A DNA stretch of 64,000 bases from Candidatus Delongbacteria bacterium (GTDB lineage Bacteria > CAIWAD01), in the NCBI GenBank assembly GCA_041675285.1, contig JBAYTZ010000009.1, positions 1 to 64,000 on the forward strand, written 5' to 3'. This document shows positions 43,827 through 51,738 of this stretch, piece by piece; the stretch's first letter is position 1, and the number at the start of each line of letters is the position of its first letter. A program made the translations under genes and the position numbers. The notes below the pieces were generated by a model. That model ran no database searches, had not been told where the DNA came from, and saw only the letters and a list, made by a program, of their open reading frames with translations.

Positions 43827-46385
43827 ATGAGACACGCCGCGCTGCTGTTCTGGCTGATGGTCCTGGGCGCCGGCCCCGTGCGGGCGGCGGCCTTCCATGC
43901 CCGCTTGGGTCTGGAGGGCGACCTGGTGCAGATCACCTACGTCCTCGAGGAGGCCAAGGGGCAGGTGGGGGAACCCGACTTCCCCGAGTTCAAGGGCCTC
44001 AACCTGGTGTCCGGGCCGGCCGTGGGCACCAGTTACCGGATCGTCAACGGCGTCTCAAGCCAGGAGAAGACCTGGAGTTTCAGTTTCCTGCCGGAATCCG
44101 AGCAGGCCCGGAAGATCGGTCCGGCCCGCATCCGCGTGAACGGCGCGCTGCTGACCAGCGAATCGCTGACGGTGCCCGGCCGCTCGGAGAAGCAGGCTGC
44201 GGGTGAGCGTCCGCTGCGCCTGTCCTTCGAGGTGGAGCCCCGCCGGCCCGTGGTGGGCCAGGCCATGCGCCTGCGCCTGCGGCTGGACTTCAGCGTCAAC
44301 GTGCGCGGTTACGACCAGCCCGCGCTGGGCTCGGCCCCGGGCTTCGTGGTGGAGGCGCTGGAGCGTCCGGCCCAGCCGGAGGTGAGCCAACGCACCGTCG
44401 GCGGGCAGACCTGGAACACGGCGATCCTGGGTGAGTGGCTGCTCTTCCCCGTCCGCGAGGGCAGTCTGCATCTGCCGCCCGTCACCCTGCAGGTCCAGGT
44501 GGAAGAGGCCCAGTCGCGCAAGCGGCGCGATCCCTTCGACTTCTTCGGCTCCTCGCTCTTCAACCGACTCAAGACCCTGGCGGTCTCGACGGATCCGCTC
44601 AACTTCAGCGTCGCGCCGCTGCCCGCCGGAGCGCCGGTGGAGTTCAACGGCGCGGTGGGCAGCTTCACCCTGCGCGCCGCCCCGGACAAGACCACGCTCA
44701 AGGCCGGCGAAGCTCTGACCCTGACCGTTACCCTGGAGGGCGCGGGCAACGTGGCGGGGCTAGAGGCGCCGACGATCCGCCACTCGCCGGATCTCGAGCG
44801 CTACGACACGCAGACGGAATCCGACTTCCGGCCCGGCCCGCGCGGGCAGACCGGCCGCCGGGTCTTCAAGACGCTCTTCGTGCCCCGGGTGCCCGGCGAG
44901 CAGCGCATCGAGGCCCTGGCCTTCGCCTTTTTCGACCCGGCCACTGGCAGCTTCAAACGCTTGAGCGCCGGACCCTGGACTCTCCAGGTGAGCCCCGGCG
45001 ACGGCAGCGTCAACCTGCCCGGCGCCCAGGGCCCCGGCGGCCAGCAGGTCACCAGCTATGGCCAGGACATTCGCCAGTTGCTGCCTACGCCCCGGGAACT
45101 CCCCCTGCGCCAGGCGCCCGTCCATCACCGCTGGCCCTGGCTGCTGGGCCTGGCCCTGGCCCTGGCCTGGGTGCCCGGCGCCGCCCTCCTGGCCCGGCGA
45201 CGCGCACGGCTTGCGGAGCTGGCCCCGGCCCTGCGCGGCCGCAGCGCTCTGCGCCGGGCCCGCACCCGCCTGAAGGCGGCGGGCTCCCAGGCGGCCCTCC
45301 AGGAGGAAATTCTCCGCTCCTACCTGGCGGACCGGCTGGGCCGCGCGGCCACCGGCCTGCTGCTGGAGGATTGCCTGCGGGAACTTGCGCTGCGCGGCGC
45401 GGACGCGGCCCTCAAGCGCGAGCTGGAGGAGACCTGGCGCCGGTTGGAATTCCAGCGCTACGGCGGGGGCGCCGGCGACTCCGGCCCGGGCCTGCTGACG
45501 CTCCTGGAGCGGCTGGAAGCCTGGTTCCGCGCCGGCGAGCAGCCCACGCCGCGCCCGCCCCGGGCCGCCCGCGTTCTGCCGGGACTCCTGCTGCTCGTGA
45601 TCCTGAGCGCTTCAGCCGGGGCGGCCACGCCCGAGGAACGCTTCGAGGCGGCCCGCCAGGCCTACGAGGTCGGCGATTTCCCCGCCGCCGCCCAGGGCTG
45701 GCAGGCCTTGCTGGACGAGGGGTACGGCGGATTGGAGCTGGTCTACAACCTGGGCAACGCCTGGTATCGCTGCGGCGACAGCGGCCGGGCGGTGCTGAAC
45801 TGGGAGCGCGCCCTGGCCCTGCAGCCGCTGGACCGGGACGCCCGGGCCAACCTGGAGATCATCCGGCCCAGTCTGGCGGACCGCTTCGAGGCCCCGGTGC
45901 GCCTGCCGATCTGGGACACGCTGGACGGCTGGTTGGCCCTGCTGCCCACGGCCCTGCTGGCCTGGGGCGGACTGTTGTTCGCCCTGGCGGCCGCAGGGGT
46001 GGCCGGCGTGCGGTATGTTCAGCCGGAGCGGCGTTTGTCCCCGACCCTGCGCCTGTTGTTCAGCGTGCTGCTGGTGCCGGCCCTGCTGACCCTGTCGCTG
46101 CTGGCCCTGCAGGACCGGCGCCAGGTCCACTCGCCCCGGGGCGTGATCTTGCCGGCCAAGGTGGAGGTGCGCACGGCTCCCTCCGCCGGGTCCACGGCCC
46201 AGTTCGACCTGCACACGGGCACGGTGGTCCGGTTGGCGCGGGAGAGCGCCGCGGGTTGGCGCGAAATCGTGTTGCCCGACGGCCGCAGCGGCTGGGTCCC
46301 GGTGGGCAGTCTTGAAGCCGTTCACCTGAGTCTGCCAAGCCGGCCTGGGCCGCGGGCACGAGGAGTGGGAGAACTGGATCGATGA
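43827..46385 (+). CDS. BatD-BatE fusion (BatD oxygen-tolerance protein, then TPR and SH3-like)
   Basis: An 852-aa protein. Residues 1-440 are BatD-like: a signal peptide ending RAAAF, repeated beta domains (SFEVEPRRPVVGQAMRLRL; TLKAGEALTLTVTLEGAGN) and a membrane helix (about 430-450). A cytoplasmic helical segment follows (450-580). After another membrane segment, residues 595-690 are BatE-like TPRs (YEVGDFPAAAQGWQALLDEG; YNLGNAWYRCGDSGRAVLNW), then two membrane helices. The C-terminus is SH3-like (VEVRTAPSAGSTAQFDLHTG; GRSGWVPVGSLE). It starts 2 bases after the upstream stop with GGAGAAGGA upstream. Confidence 0.82.
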   Translation: MRHAALLFWLMVLGAGPVRAAAFHARLGLEGDLVQITYVLEEAKGQVGEPDFPEFKGLNLVSGPAVGTSYRIVNGVSSQEKTWSFSFLPESEQARKIGPARIRVNGALLTSESLTVPGRSEKQAAGERPLRLSFEVEPRRPVVGQAMRLRLRLDFSVNVRGYDQPALGSAPGFVVEALERPAQPEVSQRTVGGQTWNTAILGEWLLFPVREGSLHLPPVTLQVQVEEAQSRKRRDPFDFFGSSLFNRLKTLAVSTDPLNFSVAPLPAGAPVEFNGAVGSFTLRAAPDKTTLKAGEALTLTVTLEGAGNVAGLEAPTIRHSPDLERYDTQTESDFRPGPRGQTGRRVFKTLFVPRVPGEQRIEALAFAFFDPATGSFKRLSAGPWTLQVSPGDGSVNLPGAQGPGGQQVTSYGQDIRQLLPTPRELPLRQAPVHHRWPWLLGLALALAWVPGAALLARRRARLAELAPALRGRSALRRARTRLKAAGSQAALQEEILRSYLADRLGRAATGLLLEDCLRELALRGADAALKRELEETWRRLEFQRYGGGAGDSGPGLLTLLERLEAWFRAGEQPTPRPPRAARVLPGLLLLVILSASAGAATPEERFEAARQAYEVGDFPAAAQGWQALLDEGYGGLELVYNLGNAWYRCGDSGRAVLNWERALALQPLDRDARANLEIIRPSLADRFEAPVRLPIWDTLDGWLALLPTALLAWGGLLFALAAAGVAGVRYVQPERRLSPTLRLLFSVLLVPALLTLSLLALQDRRQVHSPRGVILPAKVEVRTAPSAGSTAQFDLHTGTVVRLARESAAGWREIVLPDGRSGWVPVGSLEAVHLSLPSRPGPRARGVGELDR

Positions 46386-47302
46386 AAGCGCACATCCTCT
46401 GGACCGGTTTGCTGGCGCTCTGTCTGGGCTGCCTGCGGTCCGCCGTCTCGCCGGACGCGGAGGCGGGTGATCCGGCCCGCCCGGCCGCGAACACACCGCG
46501 TTCCGCTTCGTCCCAGGCGTCGGGACTGCCCGTGGAAGCCGGCAGCGGCGATCAGGCGGAGGGACTGGACCTGCTCCGGCTGCCCGAGCGCGAGCTGCTC
46601 CTGAATGCCAGCTGGCGGCGCAGCCCCGCCCCCGCGCCGCCCCCGGCGGCCGCCGTGGCCGAGCGCGGCGCTGTCGACAAGGCGGCCGCCCGCCGCCCGG
46701 ACGAGCGGGCGGACTCACCGGCCAGGGCCGAGCGCCAGCCCTTCCTGCGCTCCCCCATGGAAACGCCCGAACCGGCGCGGCCGGCGGATCCCCCCGTGCA
46801 GGTCGCCCCGCGTCCCACGAGCCCGGCCCCGGCGACTCCACCGCCCGCGGCGGAGGACCGGCCCGCCCCGCCCCCGGCCCGGGAGACGCGGCGGGCCGCA
46901 GCCCCGGCCCCGGTGACCGCCCCGGTTCCCGACGAACCCGAGCGGCTGGCCCCCGCCAGCCGGGAAAGCGCGGAATTCGACGGTCCGGATCTGCTGGACG
47001 CCGAGGAAGCGGCGGCCCGGGAAGAGGAGGCCGGCCAGGCCCCGGCGGAGATTCCCATTCCCGCGGACGCGCGCTTCCAGATCCAGATCATGTCCACCAG
47101 CGACCCGGAGCAGGCGGAGGACATGCGCATGCAGGCCTTCCTGGTCTTTCCCGGCGAGCACGTGGAGGTGGTCTGGGACCCCCCCAACTACAAGGTGCGG
47201 GTGGGCGCGCTGGTCACCCAGGAGGCGGCGGTGGACTTGAAGCGCCGGGCGCTCCGCCTGGGCTTCCAGAATGCCTGGGTGGTGCCGCGCCGCCAGCCCT
47301 GA
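46382..47302 (+). CDS. SPOR-domain-like lipoprotein
   Basis: A 306-aa lipoprotein with lipobox CLGC (C17). Residues 20-225 are low complexity, rich in Pro/Ala/Arg/Glu, a likely flexible periplasmic linker. The last 75 residues (FQIQIMSTSDPEQAEDMRMQ; YKVRVGALVTQEAAVDL; WVVPRR) look like a SPOR domain, which binds denuded peptidoglycan strands at division sites. It overlaps the BatD-BatE gene by 4 bp, closing the Bat operon and tying it to the cell wall. Confidence 0.78.
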   Translation: MKAHILWTGLLALCLGCLRSAVSPDAEAGDPARPAANTPRSASSQASGLPVEAGSGDQAEGLDLLRLPERELLLNASWRRSPAPAPPPAAAVAERGAVDKAAARRPDERADSPARAERQPFLRSPMETPEPARPADPPVQVAPRPTSPAPATPPPAAEDRPAPPPARETRRAAAPAPVTAPVPDEPERLAPASRESAEFDGPDLLDAEEAAAREEEAGQAPAEIPIPADARFQIQIMSTSDPEQAEDMRMQAFLVFPGEHVEVVWDPPNYKVRVGALVTQEAAVDLKRRALRLGFQNAWVVPRRQP

Positions 47303-47338
47303 GAGCGCCCCGCGCCCGCGCGGCGAAGCCGTCGCGCT

Positions 47339-47347
47339 TGCTATATT
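47339..47347 (+). promoter_or_regulatory. Extended -10 promoter for the SRP RNA
   Basis: TGC-TATATT followed by GGGCC. It is the closest to consensus of the shared -10 family; no -35 hexamer is evident at 17 bp. The predicted start is near 47354. Confidence 0.6.
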
Positions 47348-47556
47348 GGGCCGCGCTCGGTGGAGGGATCGTGGATCCGGGGCCTGCCGGGAGGCGGGCA
47401 CGGCATCCCGGTCTGCCGCATGGGGCCGGTCGAGTGAAGGTGACGGGTACCGCGCGATGACAGATCGCCGAACCCCGTCAGGACCGGAAGGTAGCAGCGG
47501 CAGGTGATCCTGGCTTGTGCCGCGGCCATCCGTCATCTTCACTCGGCCGGTCCAAT
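47348..47556 (+). ncRNA. ffs: Signal recognition particle RNA
   Basis: The universally conserved SRP domain is at 47476-47502 (GTCAGGACCGGAAGGTAGCA then GCGGCAG), the Ffh-binding loop. It is capped on a long stem: 47423-47446 (GGCCGGTCGAGTGAAGGTGA) pairs with 47530-47553 (TCATCTTCACTCGGCCGGTC). This core of about 132 nt is certain. Upstream, 47348-47421 holds GGAUC/GAUCC and CCGGGA/UCCCGG hairpins after GCGCTCGGTGGAGGGA, which recalls the Alu domain of the bacterial large SRP RNA. Whether the mature RNA includes this 5' part is unsure. The position just before dnaX is common among bacteria. Confidence 0.85.
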
Positions 47557-47619
47557 GGGGATGATGGACATCCTCTTCGCCTGCCCTTCCATTCCGCAGC
47601 CGAATTCCCTGGAGTCTGC

Positions 47620-49356
47620 ATGTCCTATCTGGTCCTGGCGCGCAAGTGGCGCCCGCAGCGCTTTTCCGAGGTGATCGGCCAGCGGCATGTGGTCCGGACT
47701 CTCGAGAACGCGCTGAAAAGCGGCCGCATCGCCCATGCCTACGTGTTCAGCGGGCCGCGCGGCGTGGGCAAGACCTCCATCGCGCGCATCCTGGCCAAGA
47801 GCCTCAACTGCGAGCAGGGCCCTTCGGTGGACCCCTGCGGCACCTGCCGCTCCTGCCAGGACGTCCAGGCGGGCACCCATTTCGACGTGATCGAAATCGA
47901 CGGCGCCAGCAACAATTCGGTCAACGACATCCGTGAACTGCGCACCAACGTCAAGTACGGCCCCGGCGAAGCGCGCTGGAAGGTCTACATCATCGACGAG
48001 GTGCACATGCTCTCCACCAGCGCCTTCAACGCCCTGTTGAAGACCCTGGAGGAGCCGCCGCCCCAGACGGTCTTCATCTTCGCCACCACCGAGCTGCACA
48101 AACTGCCGCTGACCGTGCTCTCGCGCTGCCAGCGCTTCGACTTCAAGCGCCTGACTCCGCTGGAGATCGAGGAGAGTCTGGGCCGCGTCTGCGCCAGCGA
48201 GGGCGTGGCGGTGGAGGCGCGCACCCTGCGGCTGATCGCCCGCCGGGCCGACGGTGGCATGCGCGACGCCCAGTCCATGCTGGATCAGGTGCTGAGCTTC
48301 TCCGACGGCGCCGTCCAGCACGACGAGGTGGTCCAGGCCCTGGGCCTGGTGGGCCAGGAACGGCTGGACCAGCTCCTGAACGCCCTGGTGGAGCGCGACG
48401 CGGCCGCCGCCCTGCGTCTGGCGCGGGATCTGGCCGCCGCCGGCGCCGATCTGGGCGAGTTCCTGCTCCAGCTGGCGGACAGCCTGCGCAGCCTGCTGCT
48501 GCTGCGGCTGGAGCCGGAGTCCGCGGCCGCCGAGCTGCCCGAGGATGTGCTGGAGCGCCTGCGCGCGCTGGCGCCGGCCTTCGCCGAGTCCGACCTGATC
48601 CGCATGCTGACCTATCTGGGCGGCCAGATCGACGCCGTGCGCCGGGGCGGACATCCGCGCCTGCGCTTCGAACTGGCCCTGCTGCGTCTGACCCGGATGG
48701 AGCAGAGCCTGGAGCTGCAGGACCTGCTGCGCGGCCTGGCCGGCCTGCCCGCAGCCAGCCTGGAGAGCCTCGCCCCGGCCGAGGGGCAAAAAAAAAAGCT
48801 GACGCCCGCGCCTGAGGCCCGTTCCGCTCCCGCCCGGCCCGCTCCTGCGCCCGTGTCGGCAGCGCCTCCGGCCGCGCAGGCGGCTCCGCTTCCGGGGCCG
48901 GTTCGCGTTCCCGGCCCGCCTGTTCCTGCACCCGCTCCCCCTGCAGACCCCTCCGCCGCCGAACTCGACCTGGAGCGCGTGCGCCGGCACTGGCCGCAGT
49001 TCCAGCAGGAGGTGGAGAAGCGCTTTCCCCTGCTGCTGGAGGGCTTCCTGCAACTGCTGCCCGTCGCGCTGACGGGGGGCCGGCTGCGGCTCAAGGGCGA
49101 GCTGCGCGCCGGACCGATCCGCGACCGGCTGGAGCAGGCCCGGCCCGAGCTCGAGGAGCTGCTGCGCCAGGTGCTGGGCACCTCTACCGGCCTAAGCCTG
49201 AGCCTGGAGGAGGGCGTGCTCAGCGAGTCCGAGCGCTTCCTCAAGGCGCAGCCCACGCATCTGGACGCGGAGAGCCGCTTCGCCGAACTGCGCCGGGAGG
49301 CGCCGCTGCTGGACGACCTGTTCCAGCGCATGGACGGACGCCTGCTGGACGGCTGA
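47620..49356 (+). CDS. dnaX: DNA polymerase III tau/gamma subunit
   Basis: Clamp-loader ATPase. The 578-aa tau form shows Walker A GPRGVGKT (45-52), zinc-binding cysteines in CGTCRSC, the DEVHMLSTSAFNALLKTLEE Walker B block, and the SRC finger in LSRCQRFDF. Domain III ends near residue 385. There the DNA has ten consecutive adenines (48788-48797, codons CAA AAA AAA AAG). A -1 shift leads to TGA after five more sense codons past the run, and +1 to TGA after one, predicting a gamma-type product of about 393-398 aa. The rest (395-578) is a Pro/Ala linker and the tau domain. GGAG precedes the ATG. Confidence 0.96.
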   Translation: MSYLVLARKWRPQRFSEVIGQRHVVRTLENALKSGRIAHAYVFSGPRGVGKTSIARILAKSLNCEQGPSVDPCGTCRSCQDVQAGTHFDVIEIDGASNNSVNDIRELRTNVKYGPGEARWKVYIIDEVHMLSTSAFNALLKTLEEPPPQTVFIFATTELHKLPLTVLSRCQRFDFKRLTPLEIEESLGRVCASEGVAVEARTLRLIARRADGGMRDAQSMLDQVLSFSDGAVQHDEVVQALGLVGQERLDQLLNALVERDAAAALRLARDLAAAGADLGEFLLQLADSLRSLLLLRLEPESAAAELPEDVLERLRALAPAFAESDLIRMLTYLGGQIDAVRRGGHPRLRFELALLRLTRMEQSLELQDLLRGLAGLPAASLESLAPAEGQKKKLTPAPEARSAPARPAPAPVSAAPPAAQAAPLPGPVRVPGPPVPAPAPPADPSAAELDLERVRRHWPQFQQEVEKRFPLLLEGFLQLLPVALTGGRLRLKGELRAGPIRDRLEQARPELEELLRQVLGTSTGLSLSLEEGVLSESERFLKAQPTHLDAESRFAELRREAPLLDDLFQRMDGRLLDG

Positions 49357-49393
49357 GCCCGGGCGTGAACATCAACCAAGGGGGACCTCCCGC

Positions 49394-49705
49394 ATGAAGG
49401 GTGGCCTGGGCGGCCTGATCAAGCAGGCCCAAGTGATGAAGCTGAAGCTCGACCAGCTGAAGGAACGGTTGGCCGGCGAGGACTACTCGGCCAGCGCCGG
49501 CGAAGAGGGCTGCTCCGTGCACGTCACCGTGAGCGGTCGCCAGCAGGTGCGCCGCCTGCAGGTGGACCCGGCGGCCGCGGCGGATCCGGCCCTGCTGGAG
49601 GACCTGCTGCTGACGGCCCTCAACCGCGCCCTGGACGAGAGCCGGGCCAAGGCCGAGCGCGAGATGTCCGCCCTGACCGGCGGCGTGCAGTTCCCGGGGC
49701 TCTGA
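49394..49705 (+). CDS. YbaB/EbfC family nucleoid-associated protein
   Basis: A 103-aa DNA-binding protein of the YbaB/EbfC family, a dimer that binds DNA without strict sequence need. The start GGLGGLIKQAQVMKLKLDQL is typical, as is the C-terminal LTGGVQFPGL. It lies between dnaX and recR, the usual order. The stop and the recR start share one base (TGATG). Confidence 0.93.
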   Translation: MKGGLGGLIKQAQVMKLKLDQLKERLAGEDYSASAGEEGCSVHVTVSGRQQVRRLQVDPAAAADPALLEDLLLTALNRALDESRAKAEREMSALTGGVQFPGL

Positions 49706-50304
49706 TGACCGAACTCAGCCCCAGCCTCGAGGCTCTGGTGGCCGAACTGGGCAAACTGCCCGGCATCGGCCGCAAGACCGCCCTGCGCCTGGGCCTGCAC
49801 CTGCTGCTCCAGGCCGGCCGCACGCGCGAGCTGGCCGCGGCCCTGTTGCGGGCGGCCGAGCATTGCCATTTCTGCCGCCAGTGCGGCAACCTGGGTGAAG
49901 AGGAACTCTGCCCGGTGTGCCGCAATCCCGCCCGGGACGCGGGGCTGATCTGCGTGGTGGAGCAGGTGCCCGATCTGTTGGCCATCGAGCGCGTGGGCGA
50001 GTACCGCGGCGTCTATCACGTGCTGGGCGGCGTGCTCTCGCCGCTGGACGGCGTGGGTCCGGAGCAGCTGCGGCTGGCGGAACTGGAGCGCCGCGTGGCG
50101 GGCGGCCCGGTGCGCGAGGTGGTGCTGGCCACCAGCGCCACGGTGGAGGGCGACGCCACGGCCCTCTACCTGCAGCGGCGCCTGCAGGGCGGTGAGCTGC
50201 GCATCAGCCGGCTGGCCCGCGGGTTGCCGTCGGGCGGCAGCCTGGAGTCCGCCGACCAGCTCACGCTGGCCCGGGCCCTGGACGGCCGGGAGCGCCTGAG
50301 CTAG
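49705..50304 (+). CDS. recR: Recombination protein RecR
   Basis: Forms the RecFOR/RecOR complex that loads RecA at gaps. The 199-aa sequence has the helix-hairpin-helix LGKLPGIGRKTALRLGLHLL, a C4 zinc finger (CHFCRQCG ... CPVC) and a Toprim domain (CVVEQVPDLLAIERVGEY; YHVLGGVLSPLDGVGP; ATSATVEGDATALYL). Length and order match the family. It ends the dnaX-ybaB-recR unit. Confidence 0.96.
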   Translation: MTELSPSLEALVAELGKLPGIGRKTALRLGLHLLLQAGRTRELAAALLRAAEHCHFCRQCGNLGEEELCPVCRNPARDAGLICVVEQVPDLLAIERVGEYRGVYHVLGGVLSPLDGVGPEQLRLAELERRVAGGPVREVVLATSATVEGDATALYLQRRLQGGELRISRLARGLPSGGSLESADQLTLARALDGRERLS

Positions 50305-50305
50305 A

Positions 50306-50321
50306 CCCTGCCTGGGCAGGG
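50306..50321 (+). terminator. Possible terminator after recR
   Basis: A short stem of 6-7 bp, CCCTGCC/GGCAGGG, directly after the recR stop. No T-run follows, so its strength is doubtful. Confidence 0.35.
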
Positions 50322-50406
50322 GATCCCGGCCGGACCGCGCGCGTCCGCCCCGGGAACGGGACCGGCGCGAGGAAGGGGTGCCCCGGGCGCCCGACGGGGA
50401 GGACCC

Positions 50407-51135
50407 ATGTTCACCATTCCCAACTTCCTCACGCTGCTGCGCTTCATCATGGTGCCGGCCTTCCTGATTCTCTTTTTCAGCGACGTCACCCCCCTGCACC
50501 TGCTGGCCACCGCCATCTTCGTGGCCGCCTCCATCACCGACTGGCTGGACGGCTTCCTGGCCCGCTGGCTGCAGCAGGAGTCCCAGTTCGGGCAGTTCGC
50601 CGACCCCCTGGCGGACAAGCTGCTCTCGGTCAGCCTGTTCTTCGCCCTGCTCATGCGCGGCGACCTGGGACAACAGGTGCCCGTGGTCGTGCCCTGCATC
50701 GTGCTGATCGCGCTGGCCGAGCTGGGCATCCTGCTGCTCTCGGTGGTCAGCCTCTACCGCGGCGTGGACCTACATTTCACCCGGATCGGCAAGTGGAAGA
50801 CCGCCGTGCAGTTCATCACCATCCTGCTGGCCCTGTTCCGGCTCAACGTGATGGAGGTGGAGAACCTCTCGCCGGCCTGGCTCTCCCGACTGATGGGCTG
50901 GGACGGCATCCTGGCCTGGATCGGCACGGGCTTCCTGCTCTCGGCGGCCCTCACGCTCTCGACCTTCCTCATCTACCTGCTGCGCTATCCGCGGCACCGC
51001 GAGGCCCTGCGCGAGGCCCGCCGCCAGGCCCGCCAGCAGGCCCGGGTGCGCCGCGAACTGCGCCGGACCCTGCGGGGTGTGGAGGACGAGGAGGAGCGCC
51101 CGGCGCGCCAACCCAGCCTGAAGGAGCGCCCATGA
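50407..51135 (+). CDS. pgsA: CDP-alcohol phosphatidyltransferase (PgsA-like)
   Basis: Membrane enzyme of the CDP-alcohol transferase family, most likely phosphatidylglycerophosphate synthase. The signature D-x2-D-G-x2-A-R-x8-G-x3-D-x3-D is present as TDWLDGFLAR followed by FGQFADPLADK, with NFLTLLRF at the N-terminus. Several membrane helices follow, then an Arg/Glu-rich cytoplasmic tail of about 40 residues that is longer than usual. The adjacent pgpA supports the PgsA role. GGGGAGGA precedes the ATG; it overlaps pgpA by 4 bp. Confidence 0.87.
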   Translation: MFTIPNFLTLLRFIMVPAFLILFFSDVTPLHLLATAIFVAASITDWLDGFLARWLQQESQFGQFADPLADKLLSVSLFFALLMRGDLGQQVPVVVPCIVLIALAELGILLLSVVSLYRGVDLHFTRIGKWKTAVQFITILLALFRLNVMEVENLSPAWLSRLMGWDGILAWIGTGFLLSAALTLSTFLIYLLRYPRHREALREARRQARQQARVRRELRRTLRGVEDEEERPARQPSLKERP

Positions 51136-51599
51136 GCGCGCGTCTGTTGCGCCTCTGGGCCCTGGGTCTGGGGCTGGGCCGCCTGCCCGTGGCCCCGGGG
51201 ACCTGGGGCTCGCTGTTGGCCTTTCCGCTCTGGTGGCTCTGCGGCGGTCCGCACATCCCGCTGGCACTGTCCCTTCCGCTCACCGTTCTGCTTCTGCTCA
51301 GCGCCTGGGCGGCCTGCGAGGAGGGCGAACGCGCCTGGGGCCACGATCCCGGCCGCGTGGTGGTGGACGAGGTGGCCGGCCAGTGGCTGACTCTCCTGTT
51401 GGGCCCGCCCGCGCTGCTGGCCGGCTGGCCCGGCTGGCTGGGCGCCTTTCTGCTCTTCCGGCTGTTCGACATCTGGAAGCCGGGTCTGGTGGACAAGGCC
51501 CAGCGTCTGCCCGGCGGGCTGGGCGTGCTGATGGACGACCTGCTGGCCGGTCTGCTGGCCGCAGCCGGCCTCTGGGGCCTGGCCTGGTGGCTCGTGTAG
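51132..51599 (+). CDS. pgpA: Phosphatidylglycerophosphatase A
   Basis: Membrane phosphatase that makes phosphatidylglycerol from its phosphate, the step after PgsA. The 155-aa sequence shows GRLPVAPGTWGSL, VVVDEVAGQW, FRLFDIWKPG and GVLMDDLLAGL, all typical PgpA blocks with the metal-binding acidic residues. The ATGA overlap with pgsA makes the two-step pathway a coupled pair. Confidence 0.93.
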   Translation: MSARLLRLWALGLGLGRLPVAPGTWGSLLAFPLWWLCGGPHIPLALSLPLTVLLLLSAWAACEEGERAWGHDPGRVVVDEVAGQWLTLLLGPPALLAGWPGWLGAFLLFRLFDIWKPGLVDKAQRLPGGLGVLMDDLLAGLLAAAGLWGLAWWLV

Positions 51600-51738
51600 C
51601 CGGGGGCGATCGGGGAACGCGACGACCGGGCAGCACGGAGCCGCTGGCCACCCGTCCCGACCGGCGAAGTGGACGGAGCGCGCCCCACGGCGCCCGGAAG
51701 GCGACAGGGAGGGAACGCTGAGCGAGACGACGCCGTTC

